The notes below the pieces were generated by a model that saw nothing but the letters and a program-made list of their open reading frames with translations, made no database searches and was not told the origin of the DNA. This document shows positions 31,140 through 42,918 of a stretch of DNA of 64,000 nt, one piece after another. The translations under genes were made by a program, and so were the position numbers. The stretch lies in contig OY757026.1 of the NCBI GenBank assembly GCA_963580285.1, positions 50,877,143 through 50,941,142 of the forward strand, written 5' to 3'. Source of the stretch: Lucinisca nassula. Its lineage: Eukaryota > Mollusca > Bivalvia > Lucinida > Lucinidae. Position 1 is the stretch's first letter. Each line of letters opens with the position of its first letter.

Positions 31140-31880
31140 CTGACACATGTCTACTTTATATATTATCCTACAGCATTGAGAAGCAGATAGATACAGAATA
31201 TGGATTTATTGCATTTACAGGGTAAAATGTCATTATTAATATAATGCTTAGCAGAAAATAAAATATATACAAAAAGTCTACCTAATGCAGAATAAATAAG
31301 CTGGTCGCCTTAAGACTATCAGAGTATATACTCGTAAAATTTCAAGGGGTCCATCATTTTTGTATATTTTATCCCACATCATTGAGAAGAAAACAGAACA
31401 CTGATTTAATGCATTTTAGGCAAACAAATACATTATAGACATGATAGATTTGATGCATAGTAGAAAATAAAATATATACGAAAAGTCCACCTAATGCAGA
31501 AGAAATAAGCTGGTTGCCTTAAGACTGGTATTCGGAGTATATATACTTGTAGAAATAACTTTATTTTTTTTATATTTATTATAAGGGGCCTAACATTTTT
31601 GTAAATTTTATCCTACAGAATTTAGCCGAAAACAGATACAAAATATTACACTGATTTAATGTATTTTAGCATATAAATATATTCTTTGTACATGTTGTAC
31701 AATGTATGTTGCATGTAGCAAAAAATGTATATACAATAAAGTCCACCTAATGCAGAATAAATAATCTGGTCGCCTAAAGACTGGTATTCGAAGATATATT
31801 TTTTAATGTTTGTTCATTGTGGAAGTTTGAAGCCCTACACTGAGATTTGCACAATGTGAGAGCCCTTCAGAATATCTTAC
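31140..31880. repeat. 210 bp repeat family, three to four diverged units
   Basis: Units contain 'gtccacctaatgcagaa', 'aataagctggtcgccttaag', 'tttgtatattttatcc' and 'acattatagacatgat'. The right edge shares 'gagatttgcacaatgtga' with the edge of the main array near 50.42 kb, so array edges are conserved. Confidence 0.75.
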
Positions 31881-31944
31881 TTGGACTCAAGCTCAAGGTC
31901 ACATTTGATAGTCACCAGTTCTTTTTATGTATGGGGGTTTAACG

Positions 31945-32205
31945 GCCAGTGTTAACTAAAAGTTTGAGCCAATTATCTATCCACACTTTACCTTGGCAAT
32001 TTTATCCGTAAGCAATTGACCAGAACAGTGCACATTCTTACACCAGAATTGACAAATGCCCTTCTTGAATCAGCTGATGGGAGAAATGACTGTAGAAAAG
32101 ATTTCATGATCAATATCCACGAAAGAATGTTCCTGACTGCGGAAGGAATCAACCTACATCTTCCTGATAACCAGTCAGAGGTGGCTTTGGCTGAGCTATT
32201 CTTTG
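31945..32205 (-). mobile_element. S3 SINE
   Basis: Matches 15837-16085. The junction 'ctgtagaaaagatttcatga' is intact here, whereas in the copy at 40 kb the same point is split by a 3.16 kb insertion. The tRNA-like head on the minus strand is degraded ('tagctcagccaaagccacc'). Confidence 0.6.
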
Positions 32206-32489
32206 AATTTTGTGTTTGTTCCATATCTCCACCCCTTAAAGGATTTTCATCAAACTTGGTCAGTTATCCCCCTCAGAAAGTTCATGTCCAAAGCTAGGTT
32301 GGTAAAAAAGCTGAAAATACACATATAGTTTCATGGACAGTGGGAAATACAGGGAAATCCCGGTAAATACTGAGAAATACTGGAAAATGGACATTAACGT
32401 AGGTGGGGCCAATTGAGACTGCTTAATATACCCTGCCTGCCTAGGTATATGTATTGTAAAGTAAAATCATTGCATTTTACCTTACCTTT
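32206..32489. other. No clear feature
   Basis: Contains 'ccatatctccaccccttaaa' as in array leaders and a short 'gggaaatac' repeat near 32341-32390. Confidence 0.4.
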
Positions 32490-34185
32490 ACACAGTACAA
32501 GGAGAACTATTGTAGTCACCACGGTCGTCCGCGTTTGCGTTAGCGTGTGCGTTCCCGTCACACTGCGTTAAAGTTTTTAAAATGCTTATATCTAAATAGC
32601 CATGCATCACAGAGTACTCATATTTGGAACTTTAGTACCTGGGAGGGTTTTCTAATGTTCCAAGAGACCAAACCCCTGGATCCATGCCCCGAGGTGGGGC
32701 TAGGGGTCAGAATCTAGAACACCTTTATAAAACTGTGTTAAAGTTTTTGAAATGCTTATATCTCAACAGTCACTCATCACAAAGCATTCATATTTACAAC
32801 TTGGGTACTTGGGAATGTCTTCTGAGAATATGCGGGATTGTCTTCTGAGATTCCAAAAGAACACACCCCTGGGTTCACGAATGGGGGGGGGGGGTGGGGC
32901 TAAAGGTCAAAATCTAGGACACCTAAGTTATTCGTTAAATACATTATCATTATGCTAACAAGTTACAAACTGAATTTGTTATACATCAGCCAACTTTGTG
33001 ACGTTGGTTTAAGTGTAAAAGGGTGAAGGTCATGGTGACCTACATTTTACAGTCCAGTGATTTTGCCTTATATCTTGAATACTATTTGATGGAGAAATGT
33101 TATACCTGGGATATTGGTTCCATGTGACCCCATGATTGACCTCGAAATATATCTAGGTCAATGTGACCTATAGTTCATGATTCTGTGATTTTGCCTTATA
33201 TATTGAATACTATTTGATGGAGAAATGTTAAACCTGGATTATTACTTCCATGTGACCCAGTGATTCACCTGAAAATATGTCTAGGTCAGTGTGACCTATA
33301 TTTCATCGTTCAGTGATTTTGCTTATATCTTGAATACTATTTGATGGAGAAATGCTATACCTGGATAATTACTTCCATGTGCCCCAAGGATTTACCTCAA
33401 AATCTATCTAGGTCAATGTGACCTATATTTCATCGTTCAGTGATTTTGCCTTATATATGTTGAATACTATTTGATGGAGAAATGTCATACCTTGGATATT
33501 AGTTCCATGTGACCCCATGTTTGACCTCAAAATATATCTAGGTAAGTGTGACCTATGGTTCAGTGATTTTGCCTTATATCTTGAATACTGTTTGATGGAG
33601 AAACATCATACCTTGGTTATTAGTTCCATGTGACACAGTGATTGACCTCAAATAAATCTAGGTCATTGTGACCTATATTTAATGGTTCACTGATTTTGCC
33701 TTATATGTTGAATACTATTTGATGGACAAACATCATACATGTACCTTGGTTATTAGCTCCATGTCAGTGTGACCTATATTGGTTATTAGCTCCATGTCAG
33801 TGTGACCTATATTTCTCCCCCATCCCGAAAATGTAGGTCATTTTGACCGATATTTCATGGTTCAGTGTTTTTGCATTATATCTGGAATAGTATTTCATGG
33901 AATAATGTCATACCCAGATTGTTAGTTTCACGTCACCCAATGATTGACCCTGAAATATATATAGGTCAGTGTGACCTATATTTCAGGGTTCAGTGACTTT
34001 GCTTTAGATCTTGAAAACTATTTGATGAAAAATCTACATACCTAATTATTTGTTCCATGTAACCTGATGATTGACCTCAAAATATTTGTAGGTCAGTGCG
34101 ACCTATATTTCAATGTTCAGTGATTTTACCTTATATCTTGAACTGCGAAGCAGGCGAGCTACGCTGACATGCGACAGCTCTTGTA
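32490..34185 (+). repeat. Composite repeat: leader, paired units and ERE-like array 2
   Basis: Order: a leader with 'agtacaaggagaactattg' and 'gcgttcccgtcacactgcg', two units with 'aatgcttatatctcaacagt' and 'cacccctgggttcac', then a ~128 bp array and a closing 'caggcgagctacgctgacat'. Perfect AGGTCAnnnTGACCT begin at 33027, 33155, 33283, 33410, 33660 and 33963. The same composite recurs at 41262-42918, so it moves or amplifies as one module. Confidence 0.8.
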
Positions 34186-34774
34186 GAGTCTACATGCACT
34201 TGGTCATGCAGGTCGAATGAAATGTTTTAGGATTTTCCAGACCTTCTGATAATGAATTGTTTGAAAGATTAATAATCTGTTACCTTCATAATTTTATATT
34301 TGAAGTAATCAAGTATGTATTGAATTTGTTTTCAAAAGATACTGAAATACTAGTTTTCAGACATCAGCTACTGGTATTTGACTTGACTTGTAAATAAAAA
34401 TACTTGAGAGAGTACCTGCAGGTTAAGAAATGTATGCCCATTGTATTTTGTTCTTTTAATACCTGTCTTAAACAAAACAAATTTTCACACCGTTCAAAAG
34501 TAGGAGTAACTACTTGACAAACTTGCAAACAAACTTTTTTTAAAGTACACATAAAAAAGTTCGGACAACCACAAAAGTTGTTGTAATTCTCCAAACAAAT
34601 TTAACAATGTGTTTTATCATTTCACAAAAGCATAAAAAAAAAACAAAAAAAAAAAAAAAACACAAAGTTCAAGAAAACATGCCTATACAAATGTAATGAA
34701 CATTTTACAACCAAAAAATGAAAATTTTCTGATTAAAAATTCCAATATTGTAGTATGTCTGCTGAAATTATAGA
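34186..34774. other. AT-rich sequence with an A run
   Basis: No repeat partner seen. An A-rich run lies at about 34628-34662. The 76-codon minus open frame at 34364-34594 has no recognisable domain. Confidence 0.45.
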
Positions 34775-34935
34775 TCATTCAGTGAGGCAGTTCTATTGAG
34801 CACCCACAATCTATATTTTTAGCAGAGATACGGAAAATAGTGTATATCCCTCTTAAACCCCATCTTTATTATATAAAAGTGGTGTTGGAGGGGTCAAAAT
34901 CATGATGCATTTACAGACTGATAGAGCAGTCTGAT
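34775..34935 (+). repeat. C repeat
   Basis: 'gagcacccacaatctatatt', 'atccctcttaaaccccatc', a TATA-like 'attatataaaagtgg' and 'ggaggggtca' in the usual order, followed by half of the hairpin MITE motif. Confidence 0.6.
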
Positions 34936-35034
34936 CTGGGTCTGTCTGTTTGCTCAGGCCTGTCCATCTTAATTTTAGGATCATTATCTATTGCATATGA
35001 GTGATTTTAAATAGCATTCCTGCCACTGGTATTT

Positions 35035-35645
35035 ACCTACCAACCTTGGTGCAAAGCCCATAAATGAATCAGGCTGACTCTAGGTCAAGGTCACATTTGA
35101 AGATCACGGCTTTGAATTTTGTGTCCATTCCTTATATCTCATTTACCCTAAAATGATTTTCATTTACCTTTGGTCAATTATCCCCCTCAGACAGCTGATG
35201 TGCATAAAGCATACATGAATCATGCTGACACAAGGTCAAGATCACATTTAAAGGTCACGAGTTTGAAACTTTGACTTTTATGCCTATTTATTTACCCCTG
35301 GCAGGATTTTTAATAAACATTGGTAAAATATCCTCCTCAGTGAGCTGATGTGCAGAACCCATAAATAAAACATGCCAACTCAAGGGCAAGGTCACAGGTG
35401 AAGTTTTTCAACTTTGAATTTTATGTCTATTCCATACCTCCTTTACCCCTGGATGGATTTTCCTTTAAACTTTTAAGAAATAATTCCCCTCTGAGCTGGC
35501 GTGCAGAACCCATAGATAAACCATGCGGACGCAGGGTCAAGGTCACAGGTAAAGGTCACAAGGTTGAACCTTGATTTTAATGGTGGGGGGATTGGGCTGT
35601 CCTTCAGACTGCTCCTTGTTGCAAAATTAAAACACTTTTTGCTTG
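35035..35645. repeat. ~154 bp tandem repeat, about four units
   Basis: Units contain 'cccataaatgaatcaggctg', 'ctcaaggtcaaggtcacat'-like phrases, 'tttacccctggatggatttt' and 'tattccccctcaga'. No coding. Confidence 0.7.
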
Positions 35646-35915
35646 ATAACTTAGATTATGTTTGTGGCCCAACTTTGATGAAACTTTTACTACACAATGT
35701 CATGGTCTCTTAGATAAGGAAGGTGTAATACTAGCAGAATAAATACCAAGTGCCCATAACACCCATTGATGATAGGTTTCAAATTTCAGTTCAATGATTT
35801 ATTAATCACATACAGTAGATGGTTGCGTTTACATTTACACCCCTTTTAACAGTTTTGTCAGTCCTATCAAAGTCATGTGTGGCTGATAATGAAACACATG
35901 TGCATTGTAACCCCA
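35646..35915. other. No recognised feature
   Basis: Apparently unique within the window and without a defensible exon. Confidence 0.4.
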
Positions 35916-36843
35916 GATTTTTATGCCCCCGGAATCGAAGATTCAGGGGGGCATATAGTTTTTGGTCTGTCCGTCTGTTTGTCTGTTTGTCCGTTAATCC
36001 GTTTGTCCGTTAATCCGTTTGTCTGTTTGTCCGTCTGCAAAAACTTTAACATTGGGCATAACTTTTGAATGGTAAATGATAGAGCCTTTATATTTCACAT
36101 GTGCATTCCTTGTCACAAGACCTTTCAAGAGGTACCATAAATTTTGACCTCGTGACCTTGACCTTGACATTTGACCTACTTTTGACCTCCTTTTTAAAAA
36201 CTTTAACATTGGCCATAACTTTTGATTGGTAAGTGATAGAGCTTTCATATTTCACATGTGGATTCCTTGTCACAAGACCTTTCAATTGGCACTATAATTT
36301 CTGACCTCATGACCTTGACCTTGGCATTTGACCTACTTTTTAAAAACTTTAACATTGGCCGTATCTTTTGATTGGTAATTGGTAGGGCTTTCATATTTCA
36401 CATGTGCATTCCTTGTCACAAGACCTTTCTAATGGTACCGTAATTTTTGACCTTGACCTTGACATTTGACATACTTTTTGAAAACTTTAACATTGGCCAT
36501 AACTTTTGATTGGTAAATGGTAGGGCTTCCATATTTCACATGTGCATTCCTTGTCACAAGCCCTTTCTAGTGGTACCATAATTTTTGACCTTGTGACCTT
36601 GACCTTGATGTTTGACCTACTTTTTAAAAACTTTAATATAAAGTCCATAACTTTCGATTGGTAAGTGATAGAGCTTTCATATTTCACATGTGTATTCTTT
36701 TTCGCAACACCTTTCCATTGGTACCATAATTTTTGACCTTGATACCTTATGGCCTTGACCATGACATACTTTAGTGATGGGGCTTTCATATTGCACAGGC
36801 GCTGTCCTGGGGCATCGGTGTTTCACAAACACATCTTGTTTCC
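35916..36843 (+). repeat. 'tgcccccg' repeat with ~145 bp tandem units
   Basis: Opens with a hairpin 'gcccccggaatcgaag' and 'attcaggggggc', then '(tttgtccg)n' and five units with 'ctttaacattggccataac', 'tttcacatgtgcattccttg' and 'gaccttgaccttgac'. Closes with 'tttcacaaacacatcttgtt'. The same opening appears at 47.93 kb. Confidence 0.8.
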
Positions 36844-36917
36844 TCTATTACACATCTTCATGGGGCATCCTTTGGTGTCTCTGATTCTCTTGTTTGATAT
36901 TTGTTTTCTTTTTACAG

Positions 36918-36947
36918 TTTGATGGTCAGTTGTTGATACAATTCTAA
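36918..36947 (+). CDS. Candidate terminal exon (weak)
   Basis: A strong acceptor 'tttgttttctttttacag' precedes the stretch. In phase 0, as left by the candidate exon at 28871-28923, it reads FDGQLLIQF and stops. An alternative is a longer exon ending 'cttaccag' before a GC donor 'gcaagt' (36995), but its phases fit no other candidate. The acceptor is convincing, the exon is not. Confidence 0.2.
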   Translation, partial: FDGQLLIQF

Positions 36948-36949
36948 TC

Positions 36950-37384
36950 AGAAGACACTGGAGACAAATGAGAAAAGCAAAGGCTTCTTACCAGGCAAGT
37001 CTCTGCTGAACATGAAACATATTTATTTGGGTTTCCTATCCTTTTTTAACTCTCAGGAAATTTCGTCCCGGTAAGCTTTTCTACTACCCCAGGCATCGAC
37101 GTCCACAAATGTTAAAGTTTTTGCGTTAAAGTTTTTTTAGAAGCTCATCTCGTTTTTATGACTACACGGATTAAGTTCATATTTAGTATGATGATATTTT
37201 CTGTTATCGACTTCTTTCCCTGGTGATGTTGTGGGGAGGATTTGGGATTTGATTGTATCAGTTCCTGATCATTACTATTTTTAATTTTTACACATTGGTT
37301 TATCACCTGAGGGGTTCAGCAAAAAATAGGAACTGTAAAATAAAAATGTAGGCAGTGATCAGGTATCAAAACATTTGTCAAACA
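36950..37384. other. No recognised gene
   Basis: Carries 'aatgttaaagtttttgcg' phrases related to the leader of the ERE-array composite (37105-37200) and the outer edge of the next A repeat. Confidence 0.4.
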
Positions 37385-37850
37385 ACTCTGATCAGAGTCA
37401 TCAAAGGGAAAGAAACATGAACATGGAGTAACTAAACACTGTTGAAATCTGATCACAAGCGGGCAGCAGAACGAGTTACTTTCCCACAGAATGGCTACGG
37501 TAAAAGGCTATCCAAACTAAAAGGATATAAGCAATACATAAATGCAACATAAATAATCCAGGATAGAAGAACAGCCTTAGAATGGTCAGCAAAATGTATT
37601 TCACTGTGTGTTTTAATTTGTTTATATATGGCCATGATTCTCATCCTTGATTCTGTCATGGTCTAAACAAACACATGGTTCAGTCTGCATGAAGTTTGCT
37701 AACTCAACAGTGCTATATCGGAGAACAAATATCAGTCAACTACAGAGATGAAACAACAATAAGGACTTGACAGCATGATATAACATAAATGCTGGAGCCA
37801 AAGAAAACTGTTAGAATCTCGTAAGCCTGATCAGAGAAAGTAATTTTTGC
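37385..37850 (+). repeat. A repeat, copy 5 (both halves, diverged)
   Basis: 'catcaaagggaaagaaac', 'aagaacagccttagaatgg', 'ttcagtctgcatgaag' and 'gaaaactgttagaatctc' mark both halves. It is the most diverged of the long copies. Confidence 0.65.
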
Positions 37851-38027
37851 TTACTATCTTTTGAAGCTCTGGCCCTTTGAACATTGAAAATAATCATTGA
37901 AATTTATTCGCGGAAAGAACAATGCACCTTCACTTTGAATTCCTTTCTTACAATCTTATAGTACTTGTTTGTAAGATGTAAGTGTAATGGCGGGGCATTT
38001 CTTACATTGTTACTCTTGTTTTTGTAG

Positions 38028-38187
38028 GTCACAAGATTTCATGAGTTCCAATGAATTTCTGCCATTGAAAGACCTGAATGTGAGAGGAAAAGACTACAAG
38101 AAAATTTGTGTAAAATTGTTCAGAAAAGCCATAAGAGAGAAGCGAGATGCAAAGCCAGAAGAACTAACTATTGCTATGAAAAAGTAA
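38028..38187 (+). CDS. Candidate terminal coding exon of an unidentified gene
   Basis: A good acceptor, 'ttactcttgtttttgtag', ends at 38027. With one base completing a split codon, the frame reads SQDFMSSNEFLPLKDLNVRG and KDYKKICVKLFRKAIREKRD, then ends TIAMKK and TAA at 38185-38187. The Lys/Arg-rich, amphipathic composition over 53 codons without a stop is coding-like. I do not recognise a domain. The last codons and the stop belong to a ~48 bp minisatellite that repeats just downstream, so the C-terminus may vary between alleles. No upstream exon with a matching phase was found in the window. Confidence 0.4.
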
Positions 38188-38345
38188 AGGACAAGCAATT
38201 TCATATCCAGGCATTGGCTACAATGATAAAATAAAGGAGATGCAATTAAATATCCAGGCATTGGCTAAAAGTAAAGGAGAAGCAATTTAATAGCCAGGCA
38301 CTGGTTACAATGAAAAAGTAAAGGAGAAGAAACTTAATATCCTGG
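38172..38345 (+). repeat. Minisatellite, about four irregular units
   Basis: Units of 39-48 bases with 'gtaaaggagaagcaattta', 'tatccaggcattggctac' and 'aatgaaaaa'. The first unit includes the stop codon of the candidate exon. Confidence 0.75.
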
Positions 38346-38810
38346 CAATTATGTTTGAACACAGACTATGGATGATGCATCTTTTGCTGTACAGCTGCAT
38401 GAGATGAGCTGCAGGACAAAGGAACCATAACTCTGGTGTTCTTACTTTCAGAGGCATTGCCTTTTGACAAATGAAAATAGCCATTTCTATCATTTAGTCT
38501 TCTGAAACACTGTATCTCCTGAACCGTTTGATGGATTCTGAAGTAACTTGCTTGGTTACAACACTAGGATGGGGAAAATAGCCATAAGGTTTTGATGACC
38601 TTGACCTTAACTATAAAACTATCAAAAACTATAAAAGCTATGGCATTGAAAGTTGATGAGTGCATTGCTAGAAATCTGTAGATGACCTTATTAACTTTTG
38701 AAGAAATTCTGAATACTACTTGATGAGTTATGGCCCTTTGTTACTGTAGGCATTTGTACATCACATGCTTTTGGGTCGTATGTGAGAAGCAAAACTTATT
38801 TTACATTTGT
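38346..38810. repeat. Diverged array-like sequence
   Basis: 'gaggcattgccttttgac', 'gatgaccttgaccttaac' and similar phrases resemble arrays elsewhere, but no unit is regular. Confidence 0.4.
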
Positions 38811-38814
38811 TTTT

Positions 38815-39490
38815 AGCTCACCTAACCAATGGTCATGGTGAGCTTTTGTGACAATGAGATGTCCAGCGGCGGCTGATGCCATGTGTAAATTTTCTTGTTA
38901 ACACCCTTGGGCCACAGTTTTGGTCTAATTATGATCAGATTGGTTAGATCATACTGACAATATCTCTGTCAAGTTGGAATATGGGGCATTTTGAGTCAAA
39001 AAGTGGAACAGTAGTTAATACCATAAAAAAACCTTATTAATACTTTAGAGGCCACAGTTTTTGTCCAATCATCCCCAAACATGTGCAGAATTACCATCTC
39101 AGTACACTTTGAATAGGGGTCATTTAGGGCTATAAAGCAGATCAGTATGAACAAATCATAGAAAAAACCTTTTAAATACTATACAGGTCACAGTTTGGTC
39201 GTATCGTCATCAAAGTTGTCTCAGCAATATCTTGGTCAAGTTCAAATATGGATCATTTCGGGTCAAAAAGTAAGTCAGTGGGTCGTAGCCTAGAAAACCC
39301 CTGTGAAAACTCTGGAGCAGATAAATTTGGGCAAATGTTTTTCAGACATGCTCAGAATGATCACTTTGAAAATATATGTCAAGGTCAAATATGGATCATG
39401 TCAGGTTAAAAACCTTTGGTCCAATGTTTATCAAACTTGCTCAAAATGATCACCTTGACAACATCTCTGTCAAGGTAGAATATGGATCAT
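38815..39490. repeat. 'tagctcacc' repeat with ~150 bp degenerate units
   Basis: Opens 'ttagctcacctaaccaatgg' and repeats 'ggccacagtttttgtccaat', 'ctcaagttcaaatatgg' and 'tcatttcgggtcaaaaag' style phrases in four to five units. Confidence 0.6.
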
Positions 39491-39694
39491 GGAAAAAATG
39501 ACCTTGACCTGAGACCTACTTAAATAAAAATATATTGGTCATAGCTTTTTACAGCCTTCATATTTGGAATGAACGTTCCATGTAATACGGTCTTATCTCT
39601 GAACAAATAAATTGACCTGTGAATTTGACCTTGGCTTGAACAATATGAAATAGAACCTTCAATTTTTGTTTTGTTTGTTTGTATTTGGGTTTAA

Positions 39695-39955
39695 AGTAAG
39701 GGAAACAAACACAAACACGACGCAACCAGACAATAATAGAAACTTCAACAGAGGAAGGCCAAAAGGACAGTTGCTTTTCCACAAATTGGCCTAATGACCA
39801 TCCAAAATAAAAAGACACGAGTAATACATACAATACTTAACAAGCAATAACATAAATAAACCGCCACAGAAGAACCACCTTGGAACGGTCAGTGGAAAGA
39901 ATTCCACTGGGAGGCTTAAATCGATTTCACACGGCCTTAATCCTCACCCTTACGT
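39695..39955 (+). repeat. A repeat, copy 6 (first half)
   Basis: 'aagggaaacaaacacaaacacg', shortened here to its core, then 'gaagaaccaccttggaacgg', 'agaattccactgggaggctt' and 'aatcctcaccctta'. No G run. Confidence 0.65.
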
Positions 39956-40224
39956 CAACACTTGGCCTTGGCAAGCTCATTCGTAAGCAGCTGACTTGTA
40001 CAGTGCACATTCTTTTGCCAGAAACTGACAAATGCCCTTCTTGAATCAGCTGATGGGAGAAAATGACTGTAGAAAAGGGTAACGGGTCATCCCTAACAAA
40101 CTCTGCCCCTAGCAAAGTAGGCCCCTACAAACTCGGCACCCAAAATTATATTATATATATAAAACCTCCAATTTAGTCATCTGATCAGGGTCTTTCCGGT
40201 CATTGAGCGACACGGTGCCAACTA

Positions 40225-41045
40225 GTGCCCACAAACTACATATCGTCTGCTGAGTGCAATAACGGTGTAACTGACATTTTGGCCAAAATAGTTTTTTTGC
40301 ATAAATGGGTGCCTTAGGACTTGACACACTTGGTAAATAAGTTCTACAGCTGGATTCTGCCTCAATCATGATTTATTTCAGCATTTTGGATTTTTTTTTG
40401 TCAGTTACACCGTTTTTGCGCTGACTTTTAGAAAAAAGTTGGCGCAGAAACAGTGTAAGTGCACTTACCCCATTTTTGCGCAAAGTTTTTTAATACCTCA
40501 AAAATATTGAATCCTGCTTCTTGATACTTCAGAATAAGCATGTAAGTACCATGCAGAATGTATAAAATGTGACCTATTACCTACCAAGTGCCTTTAATTT
40601 ACTGCTTTACCATGTAAAAGGCAAAGAAATAAGGTTTGTGCATTTACATCGTTTTAGCGCTGGATGCACTTACACCGTTTTTGCACCAAAAAAGTTGAAA
40701 AAACACTTGGCGCAGAAATGGTGTATCAACCCTTAAATGCTAAATATTTCTTTTCAAATGTCATTTATTCAACAATAAACACCACACACAAATGAAAGAA
40801 GTTGCCATAAAGTTACGAAACCAGCTTATAGTATGGTTTTTTATGCCATTCTTTACTAAAACAGTTTTTTGTCTCTCCTGAAAAGTTGCCATTTTGCACT
40901 TACATCGTTATTGCACTCAGCAGACGATATGTATGTTTTTGAGCAGAATTAAGATAAAAAGGGATATGTATACCCCCAGCAAATCTTAACGGTTTGACTG
41001 GATAAAAGTGGTGTTAATTGGGTCAAAAAGATAAGTTTTCGTGAT
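40225..41045 (+). repeat. C repeat split by a MITE
   Basis: 'gtgcccacaaactacatat' continues after the MITE as 'atatgtatgtttttgagcag' and then 'ataaaagtggtgttaattgg'. A second partial C repeat follows at about 41080-41150 ('gtacccacaatctatatatt'). Confidence 0.65.
40244..40926. mobile_element. 683 bp MITE with 27 bp terminal inverted repeats
   Basis: The termini CGTCTGCTGAGTGCAATAAC (left, 40244) and its complement (right, to 40926) extend to 27 bases with one mismatch. ATAT flanks both sides (40240-40243, 40927-40930) as a probable target duplication. Inside, 'ttacaccgtttttgcgc' phrases recur in both orientations. No coding frame. Confidence 0.85.
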
Positions 41046-41261
41046 GGTGTATTGTGCCAGCAAAGCTTGGCATGTTCTAACGTGTACCCACAATCTATAT
41101 ATTTTTGAGCAGAAATAGCAAAAATATAAAAAATTTTCATCTTAAATTATCAATTTTTGGGTCGGGGGCGTTTAAGGAAAAATAACAGTATATTTGTTTA
41201 GGCATGCATGTTTTCATATTCAAACAATAAATGCATAGTACAAAAGAATTATTTTTAGCTT

Positions 41262-42918
41262 GCCTATACGAAGTACATGGAGAGCTATCGTGTCACCCCG
41301 GATGTGCGCGTTAGCGTAAGCGTTTGCGTTCCCGTTTCCGTCACACTCTGCGGTATAGTTTTTCAAATGCTTATATCTCAACAGTCATGCATCACAGAGC
41401 ACTCATATTTGGAACTTAAGTACCTGGGAGGGTCTTATAACGTTCCAAGAGATCAGACCCCTGGGTAGCCCGGAGTGGGGCTAGGGGTCAAAATCTAGAA
41501 CACCTCTGTAAAACTGTGTTAAAGTTTTTGAAATGCTTATATCTCAACAGTCACCCATCACAAAACATTCATAGTTACAACTTGGATACCTGGGAGTGTC
41601 TTCTGAGAATACCAGGGAATATCTTCTGAGATTCCAAAAGAACACCCCTGGGATCATGCCTGTGGGGATGAGGCTAGGGGTCAAAATCTAGGACACCTTT
41701 GTAATTTGTTATATACATTTCCATTATAGTAACAAGTTTTAAACTTAATTGCTTATACATCAGCCAACTATGAGACATTGGTTCAAGTGTAAAAGGGTCA
41801 AGGTCACAGTGACCTATATTTCATGGTCCAGTGATTTTGCTTTATATCTTGAATACTATTTGATGGAGGAATGTCATACCTGGGATATTAGTTCCATATG
41901 ACCAGTGGATTGACCTCAAAATATATCTAGGTCATTGTGACCTATTGTTCACGGTCCAGTGATTTTGCCTTATATCTTGAATACTATTTGATGGAGAAAT
42001 GTCATACCTGAGATATTAGTTACATATGACCACACGATTGACCTCAAAATATATCTAGGTCATTGTGACCTATTTTTCACGGTCCAGTGATTTTGCCTTA
42101 TATCTTGAATACTATTTGATGGAGAAATGTCATACCTGGGGTATTAGTTCCATATGATAACATGATTGGCCTCAAAATATATCTAGGTCATTGTGACCTA
42201 TATTTCACGGTCCAGTGATTTTGCCTTATATCTTGAATACTATTTAATGGAGAAATGTCATACCTGGGATATTAGTTACGTGTGACCACATGATTGATCT
42301 CAAAATATATCTAGGTCATAGTGACCTATATTTCATGGTTCATTGACTTTGTCTTATATCTTGAATAGTATTTGATGGACTATTTTTATACCTAGATTAT
42401 TAGTTCCATTTTACTTGATGATTGACCTCAAAATATATTTAGGTGAGTGTGACCTATATTTCATGGTTCAGTGATTTTGCCTATTATCTTGAATACTTTT
42501 GATGGAGAATTATTATACCTGGATTATTACTTCCATGTGACCTGATGATTGACCTCAAAATAGACCTAGGTCAGTGTGACCTATATTTCATGGTTCAGTG
42601 ACTTTGCCTTGTATCTTGAATACTATTTAGTGGAGAAACAGCATCTATGCATTATTAGTTCCATGTGACCCGATAATTGACCTCATAATAAGTCTAGGTC
42701 AGTGTGACCTATATTTCATGGTTCAGTGATTTTGCCTATTATCTTGATTATTATTTGATGGAGAAACAGTATACCTGGATTATTACTTCCATGTGACTGG
42801 ATGATTGACCTCAAAAGGTATTAAGGTTATTGTGACCTATATTTCACATTTCAGTGATTTTACCTTATATTTTGAAAGCACGAAACAGGCGAGCTATGCT
42901 GTCATGTGACGGCTCTTG
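41262..42918 (+). repeat. Composite repeat: leader, paired units and ERE-like array 3
   Basis: Same order as 32490-34185. Perfect AGGTCAnnnTGACCT begin at 41801, 41929, 42057, 42185, 42313, 42568 and 42696, with the first five exactly 128 bases apart. Closes 'caggcgagctatgctgtcat'. Confidence 0.85.

Noticed and set aside
36918..36994. Exon with a GC donor linking to the exon at 38028
   Set aside because: The only phase that would join to 38028 contains a stop codon within the exon.
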